Positions 19,201 to 27,796 of a stretch of DNA of 42,415 nt are shown here, piece by piece (the stretch's first letter is position 1; each line of letters starts with the position of its first letter). This stretch comes from a virus. Below the pieces are notes generated by a model that was given only the letters and a program-made list of their open reading frames with translations, was not told where the DNA came from and ran no database searches. A program made the translations under genes and the position numbers. The stretch is from IMG/VR virus record IMGVR_UViG_3300020438_000082, positions 1-42,415 of that record; one strand, written 5' to 3'.

Positions 19201-22200
19201 TTTATAACTAGAAAAGATGAAAATGAAGCACCTGATAGAAAAATAAAAATATATTTCTCTACAGCATCATTTAATTCCACTGATACTGGAGATATTACTA
19301 CAGTAGATTCTTATAAGAACTTTAACTTCTCTAAAGAAATTAAGTCAATAGACGGTCATAGAAACACTGATATTATTGATATCAGACCAAGAGTTGATAA
19401 TTATACAGTAACTTCTGCTGCTACTAGATCTCCTTTAGAATTTTATGGTAGAACATTTGCACAAACAGGTAATACTGCTCCAAATATTCTAGCATCTAAT
19501 GAACAACTTCTAGTATCATTCTCATATTATCTTGGTAGAATTGATAGAATATTCTTGAATAAAGATGGTACATTCCAAATAAATTATGGAGAACCTGCTG
19601 ATCTACCAGATTTTCCTAACAGAGTTGATGATTCTTTAGAAGTATGTCAAGCAACTCTTCCTCCATATGTTTATGATGTATCAGAAGTAAAAATTAACTT
19701 CTTAACACATAAAGGATATAAGAATTCTGATATAAGGAAATTAGAAAATAGAATTAACAATCTAGAATACTATACAGCACTTTCATTATTGGAATCTAAT
19801 ACCAATAATATGTTTATTGCTGATAGAGATGGTGCTAATAGGTATAAGGCAGGTTTCTTTGTTGACAATTTCAATTCATTCGATTCTCAAGAAGATAATA
19901 TTGAATTCCAAAATAGTATTGATAGAGCAAATAAGCAATTAAGACCAAAGCACTTTACCGCTTCAGTTGATATGATATTTGGTCCTGTGACCAATGTTGA
20001 TCCTAATGAAGATCTAGCGTTTGCAGAAGCTGGTGGTATTAACGTTAAGAAAACTGGTGATGCTTTAACTTTAGGATATTCTGAAGTTGAGTGGTTGAAA
20101 CAATCTTTCGGAACAAGAACTGAAAGTGTTACTCCTTTCTTAGTACCTTTCTGGCAAGGAAGTATTGAATTAACACCTGCTGGAGATACATGGGTTGATA
20201 CAGTCAATATTGAACCAAGAATTATTAACAGACAGGGTAACTTTGCTTCTACTATGGCAAATGCTCAAAGGAGGTTTAATGTAGATCCTCAATCTGGATT
20301 TGCACCTACTGTATGGAATTCTTGGCAGACAACATGGACAGGAACCGAAACTGATGTTAGCACTCGTAGAGTAACTGGAGGAGTAGAAGGAGTTACTACT
20401 CAATGGCAAGGACGTAGATTAGTTCAAAGAACAAGAAGAACAGTAAATGAAGAAACACTAAATCAGCAAATAAGTCGCACAGATTCTTCTAGAAGTGGAG
20501 TAAGAACTCTTGTTGTTGAAGATATAAACAATACTTCACAAGGTACAAGACTGATAAGTAGAGAACTTTCACCAGCAGTAAGATCTAGAAATATTACTGT
20601 TGATGGTAAGAGATTTAAACCTAAGAAGAGGTTGTATGCATTCTTCGATGGTCAGGATGTTAATAGATATGTATTCCCTAAACTACTAGAAATTAGTATG
20701 TCATCTGGGGTATTCCAAGTTGGTGAAAATGTTATTGGAGAATCACTTAGATCAGGATCTTCAGGAACTTGGCCAAGTACAACTACTCCATCAATATCTT
20801 TCAGAGTTGCTTCAGCAAATCATAGAGAAGGTGTATTCAGTTCTCCTACTGAAGTATATGGAACAAATCCATATAATGATGGTACTTTATCCTCTTCATA
20901 TACTGGAGCATCGACTATACTCAATATTGACTTATATTCATTATCAAATGAACCACAAGGAGATTACTCTGGTTGGATAGAAAGTGGAATGGTTCTTCGT
21001 GGTCAAAGCAGTGGAGCACAAGCAACAATTACTAATGTTAGATTGATTCCTGATAGACATGGTATTCTACAAGGAAGTTACTTTATTCCAAATCCAAGTG
21101 AAACAAATCATCCAAAATTTGAGGTTGGAACTAAGGTCTTTAGTCTAATAGACAATCCAAGTAACTCAGCTAAAGGTGCAGATACAAGAGGTGAAGAAGA
21201 TTATATTGCTAGAGGATTTGTTAATACTGTTCAGGAAACTATTATTTCTGTTAGAAATGCAAGAATAGAGCATAGAAGACAGCAAGAAGATAGAGTAACT
21301 AGGACAGCAATTGGTACTGCTCAAGTAGTAGGTACTCGTGCTATCGGTAGTAATACAACAGAAAGAACTCTTGCATGGAATAATAATAGTGATCCTCTTG
21401 CAGAATCTTTCATAGTTGAAGATGAAACTGGTATTTACTTAACCAGATTTGATTGCTTCTTTAAGAGTAAGGATGATATGGGTGTTCCCGTTACCTTACA
21501 AATTAGGTCAACGACCAATGGATATCCAACACAAAAGGTTATTCCTTTCTCAGAGATATCTTTAAATCCAGAAGATGTTGTTCTGTCTGATGATGGATCT
21601 GTTGCAACTTCATTCCAATTCAAGTCACCATTATATCTTGAAGGTGGAGTAGAGTATGCAGCATGTTTATTATCAAACTCTACAAAATATAGCGTATTTA
21701 TTTCTAGAGTTGGTGAAGAAGATCTAGTTACAAAAACATTCGTTTCACAGCAACCTTATCTAGGATCTCTGTTTAAGTCTCAAAATGCTTCTACATGGGA
21801 ACCAAGTCAATGGGAAGATCTTAAATTTACTCTTTACAGAGCAGATTTCGTAGAGTCTGGATCAGTTGATATTTACAGTCCTACTCTTGGAAAAGGAAAT
21901 GATCAAATTGCAAGATTGCAACCAGATTCATTATCACTCAAATCTAGACAGATAAGAGTTGGTCTTGGTACAACTACTGCAGATGCTACTATTGAATTTG
22001 GAAATACAATATCTCAACAAGGATCTCAGGCAACTGGTAACTATGTTGGATCAGCAGGAAGTGCTACTGCTTTACAGATAACAAATGCTGGTATTGGATA
22101 TACACCACTTAGTGGTTCTGCTTTAAATTATAGTAACATTTCACTAGAAACTATTACTGGACAAGGTAAGGGTGCTAAAGCAGTTGTTACTGTAAATTCT

Positions 22201-23856
22201 GGTGCTGTAACTGCTGTTACAATAAATGGTGCTGGTGCTTTAGGTGGAAATGGTTATGTGGTAGGTGATGTAATTGGTATTAGTTCTCTAGGAACACAAG
22301 GAGCTGGTAGAAACTTTAGAGCAACTATCACTACTATTGGTGCTGCTAGTCAGTTAATTGTTGATGGTGTTCAAGGAGACTTCGTAACTGGTGCAGGTAA
22401 TACTGTTATGGTTACACGTAGTAATGGAATTACTACAGGATTTAATGATTTCAATGGTGGAGATGTTCAAATCGATGCTCTTGATATTGGTGAAGATGGT
22501 TTACATGTTAAAGTTAATCATAGAAATCATGGAATGTACTTCCAAAATAACTTGGTAGGTATCAGCAATGTAACGTCTGATATTAAACCAAGTAGATTAA
22601 CAGCAGCATATGTAGTTGATTCTACAGATGGTATATCAGTAGAAGATGGAACTATATTCTCAACCTTTGAAGGAGTTGGAGTTGGAACGACTAATAGAGG
22701 ATATGCAAAAATTGGAGATGAAGTTATTGAATATACTAATGTTACTGGTAATGTAATAGGTGGATTTATTGCTAGAGGATCTAATGTAGTTAAGCAGAAC
22801 TATTCAACAGGAACAGAAATTTATAAGTATGAACTTGGTGGAGTTAATTTACATAGAATTAACAAGACACATAATTTATCTGATGTAACTAAATCAGATC
22901 CTATTACTTTTGATTCATATCATATTAAACTTGATATGTCTGAGAAGTTTAATGTAGATAATGATGATAGAAGTGATAACAATGGTTATCGTGCTCTATA
23001 CCTTGACAGAAATCAATCTGCTGGTGGATGGGAGTCATTCGCTACACAGAACATACCATTTGAAATTGTTACTCCAATGGTTCAAAACGTGACACCTGAA
23101 GGAACTGCTATTAAGTCTACAATTAGAACAGTTACTGGTCAGAGTATTGATGGTACTGAGACTCCTTGGGTTAACTTTGGTGTAGAACCAGTAACATTGA
23201 ATGAGGCAAATTACTTAGATACTCCTAGATTGATTGCATCCAAAATAAATGAAGATGCTAAATTGAATACTGTAGTTGAGGGTAACAAATCAGTTAATAT
23301 GAAACTAACTCTTAATACTGTTGATAGTAGAGTAAGTCCAATTATTGATACCCAAAGAATGAGTTTAGTTACGACTTCTAATAGAATCAATAATGCTATT
23401 AGTGATTTTGCAAATGACTTTAGAGTAAATACTTTAGGAAGTGATCCATCTGCATTTAAATATATCTCTAAAGAAGTTGCAATGACTAATTCTGCTACTT
23501 CCTTGAAAGTTATTGTTGATGGTTATCTTAATAACTTCTCTGACATAAGAGCATTCTATGCTATTAGTGAAAAAGAAGGATTTACTCCTATCTTTACACC
23601 TTTCCCTGGTTATAACAACCTAAGTGGTTCAGGTCAGATTATTGATAAAGAGAAGAGTGATGGTAGATCTGATACTTTAATTCCTAGTCAAAATGAATAC
23701 AACTTTACTCCAGATGAATCTGAGTTCAGTTCTTATTCGTTTACTATTGACAACTTACCTTCATTCAGATCATACAGACTTAAGTTTGTATTAACATCTA
23801 CCAGTCAAGTTCATGCACCTAGATTATCTAATCTAAGGGTCATCGCTTTAGCATAA
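16240..23856 (+). CDS. Large virion structural protein of the DUF4815 family
   Basis: This 2538-residue protein has an N-terminus (residues 4-80) containing N-V-A-P-Y-F-D-D-F, F-K-P-G-Y-P-V-Q-A-R-E-L-T-x-L-Q-S and F-G-x-H-F-F-K-E-G. That matches the DUF4815 proteins of T4-like cyanophages and other phages. Further landmarks are I-D-I-R-P-R-V-D-N-Y near 19370, an N-I-E-P-R plus W-x-x-W-Q-T-T-W segment near 20200-20340, a K-R-L-Y-A-F-F-D-G segment near 20625, and D-P-L-A-E-S-F-I-V near 21390. A G-I-G-Y unit (22085) and an I-G-D-E-V-I-E-Y module (22710) are shared with other virion proteins here. It lies where T4 has gp9 to gp12, so a peripheral baseplate or fibre-attachment role is a reasonable inference. 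The start follows AAGGA (16223) and no enzyme motif was seen. Confidence 0.85.
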   Translation: MPQQTNLNVAPYFDDFDSSNDYHKVLFKPGYPVQARELTTLQSILQNQVEKFGQHFFKEGQKVIPGNISYSRSYYAVKLNNTYQGVPVSAFAEQLVGTQVTGLVSGVSAAVDKVLLPADSEENTLTLYVNYIGANTTNNSTQQFNDGEELFCNTTLVSGLLGNTTITSGTSFGLTLSSNNAATGSSFMINEGVYFIRGQFITVDKETLILDQYSNTPNYRIGLNIVEEIVNADLDESLNDNSQGYNNYGAPGADRLKITASLFKKSLDDFDDNNFIELGTVKNGDLRSKTKTGSSGATAFDDTVAEKIFDTDGDFTVKDFDSVVAESLDDGLGNNGIFKEGEFTYGGQPAADDKIVYKMSPGKAYVRGYDVEIPESVFLDAPKTRTTKEIKDEPIEYNTGTTFTLNNVHGTPAIGLGNTYTVSLRDDRTFVVGADPTYNYGKEIGVARVYDFKLKSGYVSGTYSGVSQWDVSLYDIQTVTELSVNQAVTLSTPTYVKGSNSGATGFLKDSVTDGSTLNLYETEGTFIPSESLIFNGIPNGRISTGITAYGVSDVKGLFVTGGSSTGFSTFSADIVQRPVLNVGIASITKSFFWDADPKTVGSEQIHTGLSTVSLPVKFPVNDFFKSGDLVQFTNPDKQDTPVVGVVTSVNFATNATGAISTNDLLIKNVTVNPGVAGALPTTDVVSQDFAKINSTLTDSADNSLYTVLPKKHISDIDLTDAYITIRKKFDITQTNGETASSTIPTGAEGEFFLPFKSERYSYFSSTGQQYELNEDNIEIYTDNNGRSALKFKGFNPSEDGTEKQVIATLQKKNPKSKLKIRNAVNSIVVDKSSNAESGIGATTANDGLTFGTYPYGTRVQDDLISLNNPDIINLYGVFESSDTTDPSAPKLTLTNIASPSTTTADFLLGEIFTGESSGAVAIVAEIVDDSKICLLYRNDEIFKEGERILTSESNIYSSIQKLENPSFDISDNYTYNSGQQSTFYDYGFITRKDENEAPDRKIKIYFSTASFNSTDTGDITTVDSYKNFNFSKEIKSIDGHRNTDIIDIRPRVDNYTVTSAATRSPLEFYGRTFAQTGNTAPNILASNEQLLVSFSYYLGRIDRIFLNKDGTFQINYGEPADLPDFPNRVDDSLEVCQATLPPYVYDVSEVKINFLTHKGYKNSDIRKLENRINNLEYYTALSLLESNTNNMFIADRDGANRYKAGFFVDNFNSFDSQEDNIEFQNSIDRANKQLRPKHFTASVDMIFGPVTNVDPNEDLAFAEAGGINVKKTGDALTLGYSEVEWLKQSFGTRTESVTPFLVPFWQGSIELTPAGDTWVDTVNIEPRIINRQGNFASTMANAQRRFNVDPQSGFAPTVWNSWQTTWTGTETDVSTRRVTGGVEGVTTQWQGRRLVQRTRRTVNEETLNQQISRTDSSRSGVRTLVVEDINNTSQGTRLISRELSPAVRSRNITVDGKRFKPKKRLYAFFDGQDVNRYVFPKLLEISMSSGVFQVGENVIGESLRSGSSGTWPSTTTPSISFRVASANHREGVFSSPTEVYGTNPYNDGTLSSSYTGASTILNIDLYSLSNEPQGDYSGWIESGMVLRGQSSGAQATITNVRLIPDRHGILQGSYFIPNPSETNHPKFEVGTKVFSLIDNPSNSAKGADTRGEEDYIARGFVNTVQETIISVRNARIEHRRQQEDRVTRTAIGTAQVVGTRAIGSNTTERTLAWNNNSDPLAESFIVEDETGIYLTRFDCFFKSKDDMGVPVTLQIRSTTNGYPTQKVIPFSEISLNPEDVVLSDDGSVATSFQFKSPLYLEGGVEYAACLLSNSTKYSVFISRVGEEDLVTKTFVSQQPYLGSLFKSQNASTWEPSQWEDLKFTLYRADFVESGSVDIYSPTLGKGNDQIARLQPDSLSLKSRQIRVGLGTTTADATIEFGNTISQQGSQATGNYVGSAGSATALQITNAGIGYTPLSGSALNYSNISLETITGQGKGAKAVVTVNSGAVTAVTINGAGALGGNGYVVGDVIGISSLGTQGAGRNFRATITTIGAASQLIVDGVQGDFVTGAGNTVMVTRSNGITTGFNDFNGGDVQIDALDIGEDGLHVKVNHRNHGMYFQNNLVGISNVTSDIKPSRLTAAYVVDSTDGISVEDGTIFSTFEGVGVGTTNRGYAKIGDEVIEYTNVTGNVIGGFIARGSNVVKQNYSTGTEIYKYELGGVNLHRINKTHNLSDVTKSDPITFDSYHIKLDMSEKFNVDNDDRSDNNGYRALYLDRNQSAGGWESFATQNIPFEIVTPMVQNVTPEGTAIKSTIRTVTGQSIDGTETPWVNFGVEPVTLNEANYLDTPRLIASKINEDAKLNTVVEGNKSVNMKLTLNTVDSRVSPIIDTQRMSLVTTSNRINNAISDFANDFRVNTLGSDPSAFKYISKEVAMTNSATSLKVIVDGYLNNFSDIRAFYAISEKEGFTPIFTPFPGYNNLSGSGQIIDKEKSDGRSDTLIPSQNEYNFTPDESEFSSYSFTIDNLPSFRSYRLKFVLTSTSQVHAPRLSNLRVIALA

Positions 23857-24077
23857 TGTTTAAAGTAAAAGGACATGCGGATCTCTCTAGAGATCCTAAT
23901 AGCAATGCTATCATCAACACAAATACCTTAGAGTATGACAAATACATCGCTAGGCGTAGTGTTGGTGTCGAAAAAGATGAAAGAGTTGATGTTATTGAAA
24001 AGAATTTGTCAGATTTAAAAAGTGAAATTAACGAAATTAAATCACTATTAAAGGAGATAGTCATCAATGTCAAATAA
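23856..24077 (+). CDS. Small coiled-coil protein of unknown function
   Basis: This 73-residue protein overlaps the DUF4815 gene by one base (TAATG), which suggests coupled translation. The N-terminal half is polar and includes R-D-P-N-S-N-A-I-I-N and an Y-D-K-Y-I-A-R-R segment. The C-terminal half, from about residue 42, shows hydrophobic heptad spacing (I-E-K-N-L-S-D-L-K-S-E-I-N-E-I-K-S-L-L), so it should form a coiled coil. Size, position and composition suggest a small virion component or assembly helper. I do not recognise a named family. Small proteins of this kind are common between baseplate and neck genes in pelagic T4-like phages. Confidence 0.7.
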   Translation: MFKVKGHADLSRDPNSNAIINTNTLEYDKYIARRSVGVEKDERVDVIEKNLSDLKSEINEIKSLLKEIVINVK

Positions 24078-24453
24078 GAATATAACCTTTAATACTGACG
24101 CAGGTGTTCCTGCAGCAGCAAATCTAGTAATAACTACTGGTTCTAGTTTTGAAACAACATTCACTGTTGTTGATACTAGTAATACTGCTTTTGATTTTAC
24201 TGGATATACTGGAACTTCTCAAATGGCAAAGAGCGTCGCAGTGGGTGCAACGTTCGGTGCTGTTGGGACATTCACCGTTGGTGTTACCAGTGCATTGGGA
24301 GGTAAAATAAAGATCTCAATGTCTGAAGAAGATACCAGAACATTATCAGAAGGTAGGCATGTTTATGATGTAAATGTGAAAACTGGGAGTACTATTAGTA
24401 AGTTAGTCAATGGAAATATCCTGGTTTATGCAGGTATTTCTTCTACACCCTAA
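24067..24453 (+). CDS. Small beta-rich virion protein, BppU-N-like fold suspected
   Basis: This 128-residue protein overlaps the upstream gene by 11 bases, and its ATG is preceded by AAGGAG (24051) at good spacing. The pattern T-x-G-S-S-F-E-T-T-F-T-V-V-D ... D-F-T-G-Y-T, then G-K-I-K-I-S-M-S-E-E-D-T-R-T-L ... G-R-H-V-Y-D-V, resembles the immunoglobulin-like domain of phage baseplate upper proteins and related small structural proteins. There is no signal peptide or Cys. With gp13 next, a role at the baseplate or neck is likely. The fold comparison is from memory of the motif and should be treated as tentative. Confidence 0.65.
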   Translation: MSNKNITFNTDAGVPAAANLVITTGSSFETTFTVVDTSNTAFDFTGYTGTSQMAKSVAVGATFGAVGTFTVGVTSALGGKIKISMSEEDTRTLSEGRHVYDVNVKTGSTISKLVNGNILVYAGISSTP

Positions 24454-24456
24454 ATA
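24450..24456 (+). promoter_or_regulatory. Late promoter word CTAAATA before gp13
   Basis: CTAAATA contains the TAA stop of the upstream gene and lies 23 bases before the gp13 start. AAGGAG at 24463-24468 serves as the ribosome binding site. Confidence 0.6.
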
Positions 24457-24479
24457 TTATATAAGGAGCATCTGTGTAA

Positions 24480-25331
24480 ATGGCACAACCAGCAAGTAGA
24501 CAACAACTAATAGATTATTGCAAGAGGCAACTTGGTGCTCCTGTATTGGAGATTAACGTTGCTGATGAACAAGTCAATGACTTGGTTGATGATGCTGTTC
24601 AGTATTTTCAGGAAAGGCATTTTGATGGTGTATCACAATCATTTTTAAAATACAAATTAACACAGAATGATGTTGATAGGGGAAGAGCAAGAGGAGGAAT
24701 CAATGATCCAACAGCAGGTATAACAACAACTACAGCAACCGCAACTATTGACGGTGCTGCAATGCAGTTTGATTGGGAAGAAAATAGTAATTATTTACAA
24801 GTTCCACCAGAGATTATTGGTGTTACTAAGATATTCCACTACGATGGAACAAATGCCATGTCAAGTGGTATGTTCAGTATTAAGTATCAGATGTTTTTAA
24901 ATGATATTTACTATTGGGGTGCAACAGAATTATTAACTTATGCAATGACAAAGACATATTTGTCAGACATTGATTTCTTATTAACAACACAGAAACAGAT
25001 AAGATTTAATCAAAGAATGGATAGATTGTATATGGATGTTGATTGGAGTAATGTTGGAGTGGGTGATTATATTGTTATGGATTGTTATAGAGCAGCAAAT
25101 CCAAATGATTATGTACGAGTTTGGAATGATTCATTCCTAAAAAGATACTTGACTCAATTAGTGAAACGTCAATGGGGTCAAAATTTACTTAAGTTCCAAG
25201 GAGTTAAATTACCTGGTGGGGTAGAGTTGAATGGACGGCAAATCTATGATGATGCTCAGAAAGAGCTTGATAACATCAGAGAACAGATGTCCAATACATA
25301 CGAATTACCACCATTAGACATGGTAGGTTAA
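24480..25331 (+). CDS. 13: Neck protein gp13
   Basis: This 283-residue protein (T4 gp13 has 309) shares T4-like landmarks at both ends. Near the N-terminus it has R-Q-L-G-A-P-V-L-E-I-N-V then A-V-Q-Y-F-Q-E-R-H-F-D-G-V (T4: R-R-L-G-A-P-I-I-N-V ... Y-H-F-D-G-V). Near the C-terminus it has L-P-G-G-V-E-L-N-G-R-Q-I (T4: L-P-G-G-V-T-I-D-G-Q-R-L) and ends D-M-V-G. In T4, gp13 with gp14 forms the neck that closes the filled head and accepts the tail. The gene is directly followed by gp14, as in T4. A good AAGGAG and a late promoter word precede it. The identity is strong. Confidence 0.93.
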   Translation: MAQPASRQQLIDYCKRQLGAPVLEINVADEQVNDLVDDAVQYFQERHFDGVSQSFLKYKLTQNDVDRGRARGGINDPTAGITTTTATATIDGAAMQFDWEENSNYLQVPPEIIGVTKIFHYDGTNAMSSGMFSIKYQMFLNDIYYWGATELLTYAMTKTYLSDIDFLLTTQKQIRFNQRMDRLYMDVDWSNVGVGDYIVMDCYRAANPNDYVRVWNDSFLKRYLTQLVKRQWGQNLLKFQGVKLPGGVELNGRQIYDDAQKELDNIREQMSNTYELPPLDMVG

Positions 25332-25335
25332 TATA

Positions 25336-26772
25336 GTGCTTAATCCATACTTCCAACAAGGAGCTAAATCAGAGCAAAATCTGATACAGGATATAATCAA
25401 CGAACAGTTGAAGATGTATGGTGTTGACATACATTATCTTCCTAGAAAATATATGGGAGAAAAAAGTGTTATTAAAGAAGTTGTTAATTCCAAATTTGAT
25501 GATGCATATCCTATAGAAGCATATATTGATAACTTTGATGGATATGGAGATAACCCAGTTTTACTATCTAAGTTTGGTATCCAACAGACCAATGAAGTAA
25601 CTCTGATTATATCAAAGGAAAGATTTGAGACTTATATTTCTCCATTGATGAAAGGAGAGGAGAATGTAAAACTCACAACTAGACCTAAAGAAGGGGATCT
25701 AATTTACTTCCCATTGGGAGATAGATTATTTGAGATTAAGTTTGTAGAGCATGAAAAACCATTCTATCAGTTACAGAACACTTATGTTTATGAACTGCGT
25801 TGTGAACTCTTCCGTTACGAGGATGAGATTATTGCAACTGGTGTTGAGGAGATTGATAATGAATTAGTTGGAGATAATCTAGCAGATGGTGAATCGGAAG
25901 ATGGTATTTCTACAATACTTGGAGTAACACAAACACTTTCATTAGTGGGAACAGGTGCAACTGCATCTGCATTTACAGGAGTTATACCTACAGGTGGTAT
26001 CACATACATCACTCTATCTAATAGGGGAGGTGGGTATCTTGACACACCTGTTGTTGGATTATCATCTGCACCTAGTGGAGGAATAACAGGTATATTAACT
26101 GCAGCAATGATTGGTGGTATACAAGTATGCAACTTGAATGTAAATGCTAATCAGAAATCAGTACAGAGAGTAGATATAGTTAATCCAGGTTTTGGATATA
26201 CTACTGCTCCAGGTATTGCTATCACTAGCACTAGTGGTACAGGTGCTGCTGGAACAGCATATATTGGAGATGGGACTGTTGGAGTAGTTACACTTACTAC
26301 AGGCGGTTCAGGGTTCACTACAGCACCTACAATCACCTTTAGTGCTCCTATAGGCGTAGGAACCACTGCTACAGGTGTTGGTGTGCTAAATGCTGCAGGA
26401 AGTCTAATCGCTATCAATATAACTAATGCTGGTGCAGGATATACATTAGCACCAAATATTACTATTGGTGATCCATCATTAGATTCTACTGGTGACTATA
26501 ACTTCAATGAAATGGTAACAGGTGCTGTCAGTGGTGCTACTGGAAGAGTAAGATCTTGGAATACTGTTAAGAACGAATTGGAAGTTGCTTCAGTTAGTGG
26601 AACATTCTCTATTGGAGAGAAGATTGTTGGAGCAATATCAGGTGCATCTCATGCATTAAGGAGGGCAGATGATATGCCAGATAGTGATGAATTTGCAGAT
26701 AATTTCGATATAGAAACGGAAGCAGATAAGATTTTAGACTTCTCAGAAACCAATCCATTCGGTATTCCCTAA
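25336..26772 (+). CDS. 14: Neck protein gp14 with repeat insertion
   Basis: This 478-residue protein is almost twice T4 gp14 (256 aa). It starts with GTG four bases after the gp13 stop. Residues 1-160 look like gp14: N-P-Y-F-Q-Q-G early, an I-H-Y-L-P-R-K-Y segment, and R-P-K-E-G-D-L-I-Y-F-P later. The final residues, ending D-F-S-E-T-N-P-F-G-I-P, are the gp14 tail as known in cyanophages. Between them, at about residues 215-380, four G-x-G-Y/F-x-x-x-P units are inserted, followed by a segment with F-N-E-M-V-T-G-A-V-S-G-A-T-G. The inserted part probably projects from the neck as a small decoration. No separate Shine-Dalgarno is evident before the GTG, so coupling to gp13 is likely. Confidence 0.9.
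   Translation: MLNPYFQQGAKSEQNLIQDIINEQLKMYGVDIHYLPRKYMGEKSVIKEVVNSKFDDAYPIEAYIDNFDGYGDNPVLLSKFGIQQTNEVTLIISKERFETYISPLMKGEENVKLTTRPKEGDLIYFPLGDRLFEIKFVEHEKPFYQLQNTYVYELRCELFRYEDEIIATGVEEIDNELVGDNLADGESEDGISTILGVTQTLSLVGTGATASAFTGVIPTGGITYITLSNRGGGYLDTPVVGLSSAPSGGITGILTAAMIGGIQVCNLNVNANQKSVQRVDIVNPGFGYTTAPGIAITSTSGTGAAGTAYIGDGTVGVVTLTTGGSGFTTAPTITFSAPIGVGTTATGVGVLNAAGSLIAINITNAGAGYTLAPNITIGDPSLDSTGDYNFNEMVTGAVSGATGRVRSWNTVKNELEVASVSGTFSIGEKIVGAISGASHALRRADDMPDSDEFADNFDIETEADKILDFSETNPFGIP
25990..26475 (+). repeat. Four G-x-G-Y repeat units inserted in gp14
   Basis: The units read L-S-N-R-G-G-G-Y-L-D-T-P, I-V-N-P-G-F-G-Y-T-T-A-P, L-T-T-G-G-S-G-F-T-T-A-P and I-T-N-A-G-A-G-Y-T-L-A-P. Each is followed by a short V/I-rich strand. 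The same unit occurs in gp8, the DUF4815 protein and the giant structural protein of this window. Confidence 0.8.
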
Positions 26773-26775
26773 ATA
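26769..26775 (+). promoter_or_regulatory. Late promoter word CTAAATA before gp15
   Basis: CTAAATA contains the TAA stop of gp14 and lies 19 bases before the gp15 start. AGGA at 26783 is the probable ribosome binding site. Confidence 0.6.
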
Positions 26776-26794
26776 ATATACCAGGACTATAACA

Positions 26795-27796
26795 ATGTTT
26801 GAGTATTTTTATAACGAAATTCTTAGGAGGACTATTATTTCCTTTGGTACTTTGTTTAATGGGATAACCGTTAAGCAAGAAAATTCTAGTATCAAAGTGC
26901 CATTGGCATACGGTCCTACTCAAAAATTCTTGGCAAGATTAGAACAATCACCAGATCTCAATAAGTCCACTGCAATGACATTACCTAGAATGTCATTTGA
27001 GTTTACAGGTCTTACATATGATCCTGCTAGAAAGGTTACAACGACACAAAGATATACTGTAAAAGATCCGACTGATGGTAAAGAAACAACTAAAGTTTTT
27101 ATGCCTGTACCATATAATATGCAATTTGAACTTGCTATTATGTGTAAGTTGAATGATGATGCATTACAGATTACAGAACAAATATTACCTTATTTCCAAC
27201 CAGCATATAACGTATCAGTAAATTTGGTTGGTGCTATTAACGAAAAGAGAGATGTTCCGATTATATTAGAAAATATTACAATGCAGGATGATTATGAAGG
27301 AGACTTTACTCAGAGAAGAGTACTTCTTTATACTTTAAGATTTACTGCTAAGACTTATATGTTTGGTCCTGTTACATCTGCTACCAAGGATATCATCAAG
27401 AAGTCTACTGTTACATATCTATCTGGAGAGAAGAGAGGTACAGCAGCAAGAGATGTTACTTACTCTGTAAAACCAAGAGCAGTTAAGAACTATACAGGTG
27501 ATGTTGCTATCATAGCAAACCTTGCAAATGATATTTCTCTAACAGATACGATGATTACTGTTGAGGATTCTTCTAAGATAACTATCCCATCAAGTGGTAA
27601 GTTATATGCAGATCTTGGTGGTGAAGAGATATGGATTAAGTCTAAGGATGGTAATGATATAACAATAGAAAGAGGACAAGATAGTACAACTGCAGTTGGT
27701 CACTTAAGAGGAGATGCTATTAAGTCTATTACTGAGGCAGATAGCGTTCTTATCGAAGAAGGTGACGACTTCGGATTCGACGGGAATACATTCTAA
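26795..27796 (+). CDS. 15: Tail terminator / proximal sheath stabiliser gp15, with extra C-terminal module
   Basis: This 333-residue protein (T4 gp15 has 272) opens M-F-E-Y-F-Y-N, close to T4's M-F-G-Y-F-Y-N. It keeps L-P-R-M-S-F-E-F, a Y-N-M-Q-F-E-L-A-I segment and I-T-E-Q-I-L-P-Y-F-Q-P (T4: I-V-E-Q-I-L-P-Y-F-Q-P), followed by the R-R-V-L-L-Y-T-L-R-F region. In T4, gp15 caps the tail tube and sheath and joins the neck. From about residue 225 onward there is a module not in T4: I-T-V-E-D-S-S-K, then G-G-E-E-I-W-I-K, then R-G-Q-D-S-T-T-A-V-G-H. It resembles modules in the DUF4815 and giant proteins here. The start is fixed by the T4-like N-terminus. Confidence 0.92.
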   Translation: MFEYFYNEILRRTIISFGTLFNGITVKQENSSIKVPLAYGPTQKFLARLEQSPDLNKSTAMTLPRMSFEFTGLTYDPARKVTTTQRYTVKDPTDGKETTKVFMPVPYNMQFELAIMCKLNDDALQITEQILPYFQPAYNVSVNLVGAINEKRDVPIILENITMQDDYEGDFTQRRVLLYTLRFTAKTYMFGPVTSATKDIIKKSTVTYLSGEKRGTAARDVTYSVKPRAVKNYTGDVAIIANLANDISLTDTMITVEDSSKITIPSSGKLYADLGGEEIWIKSKDGNDITIERGQDSTTAVGHLRGDAIKSITEADSVLIEEGDDFGFDGNTF

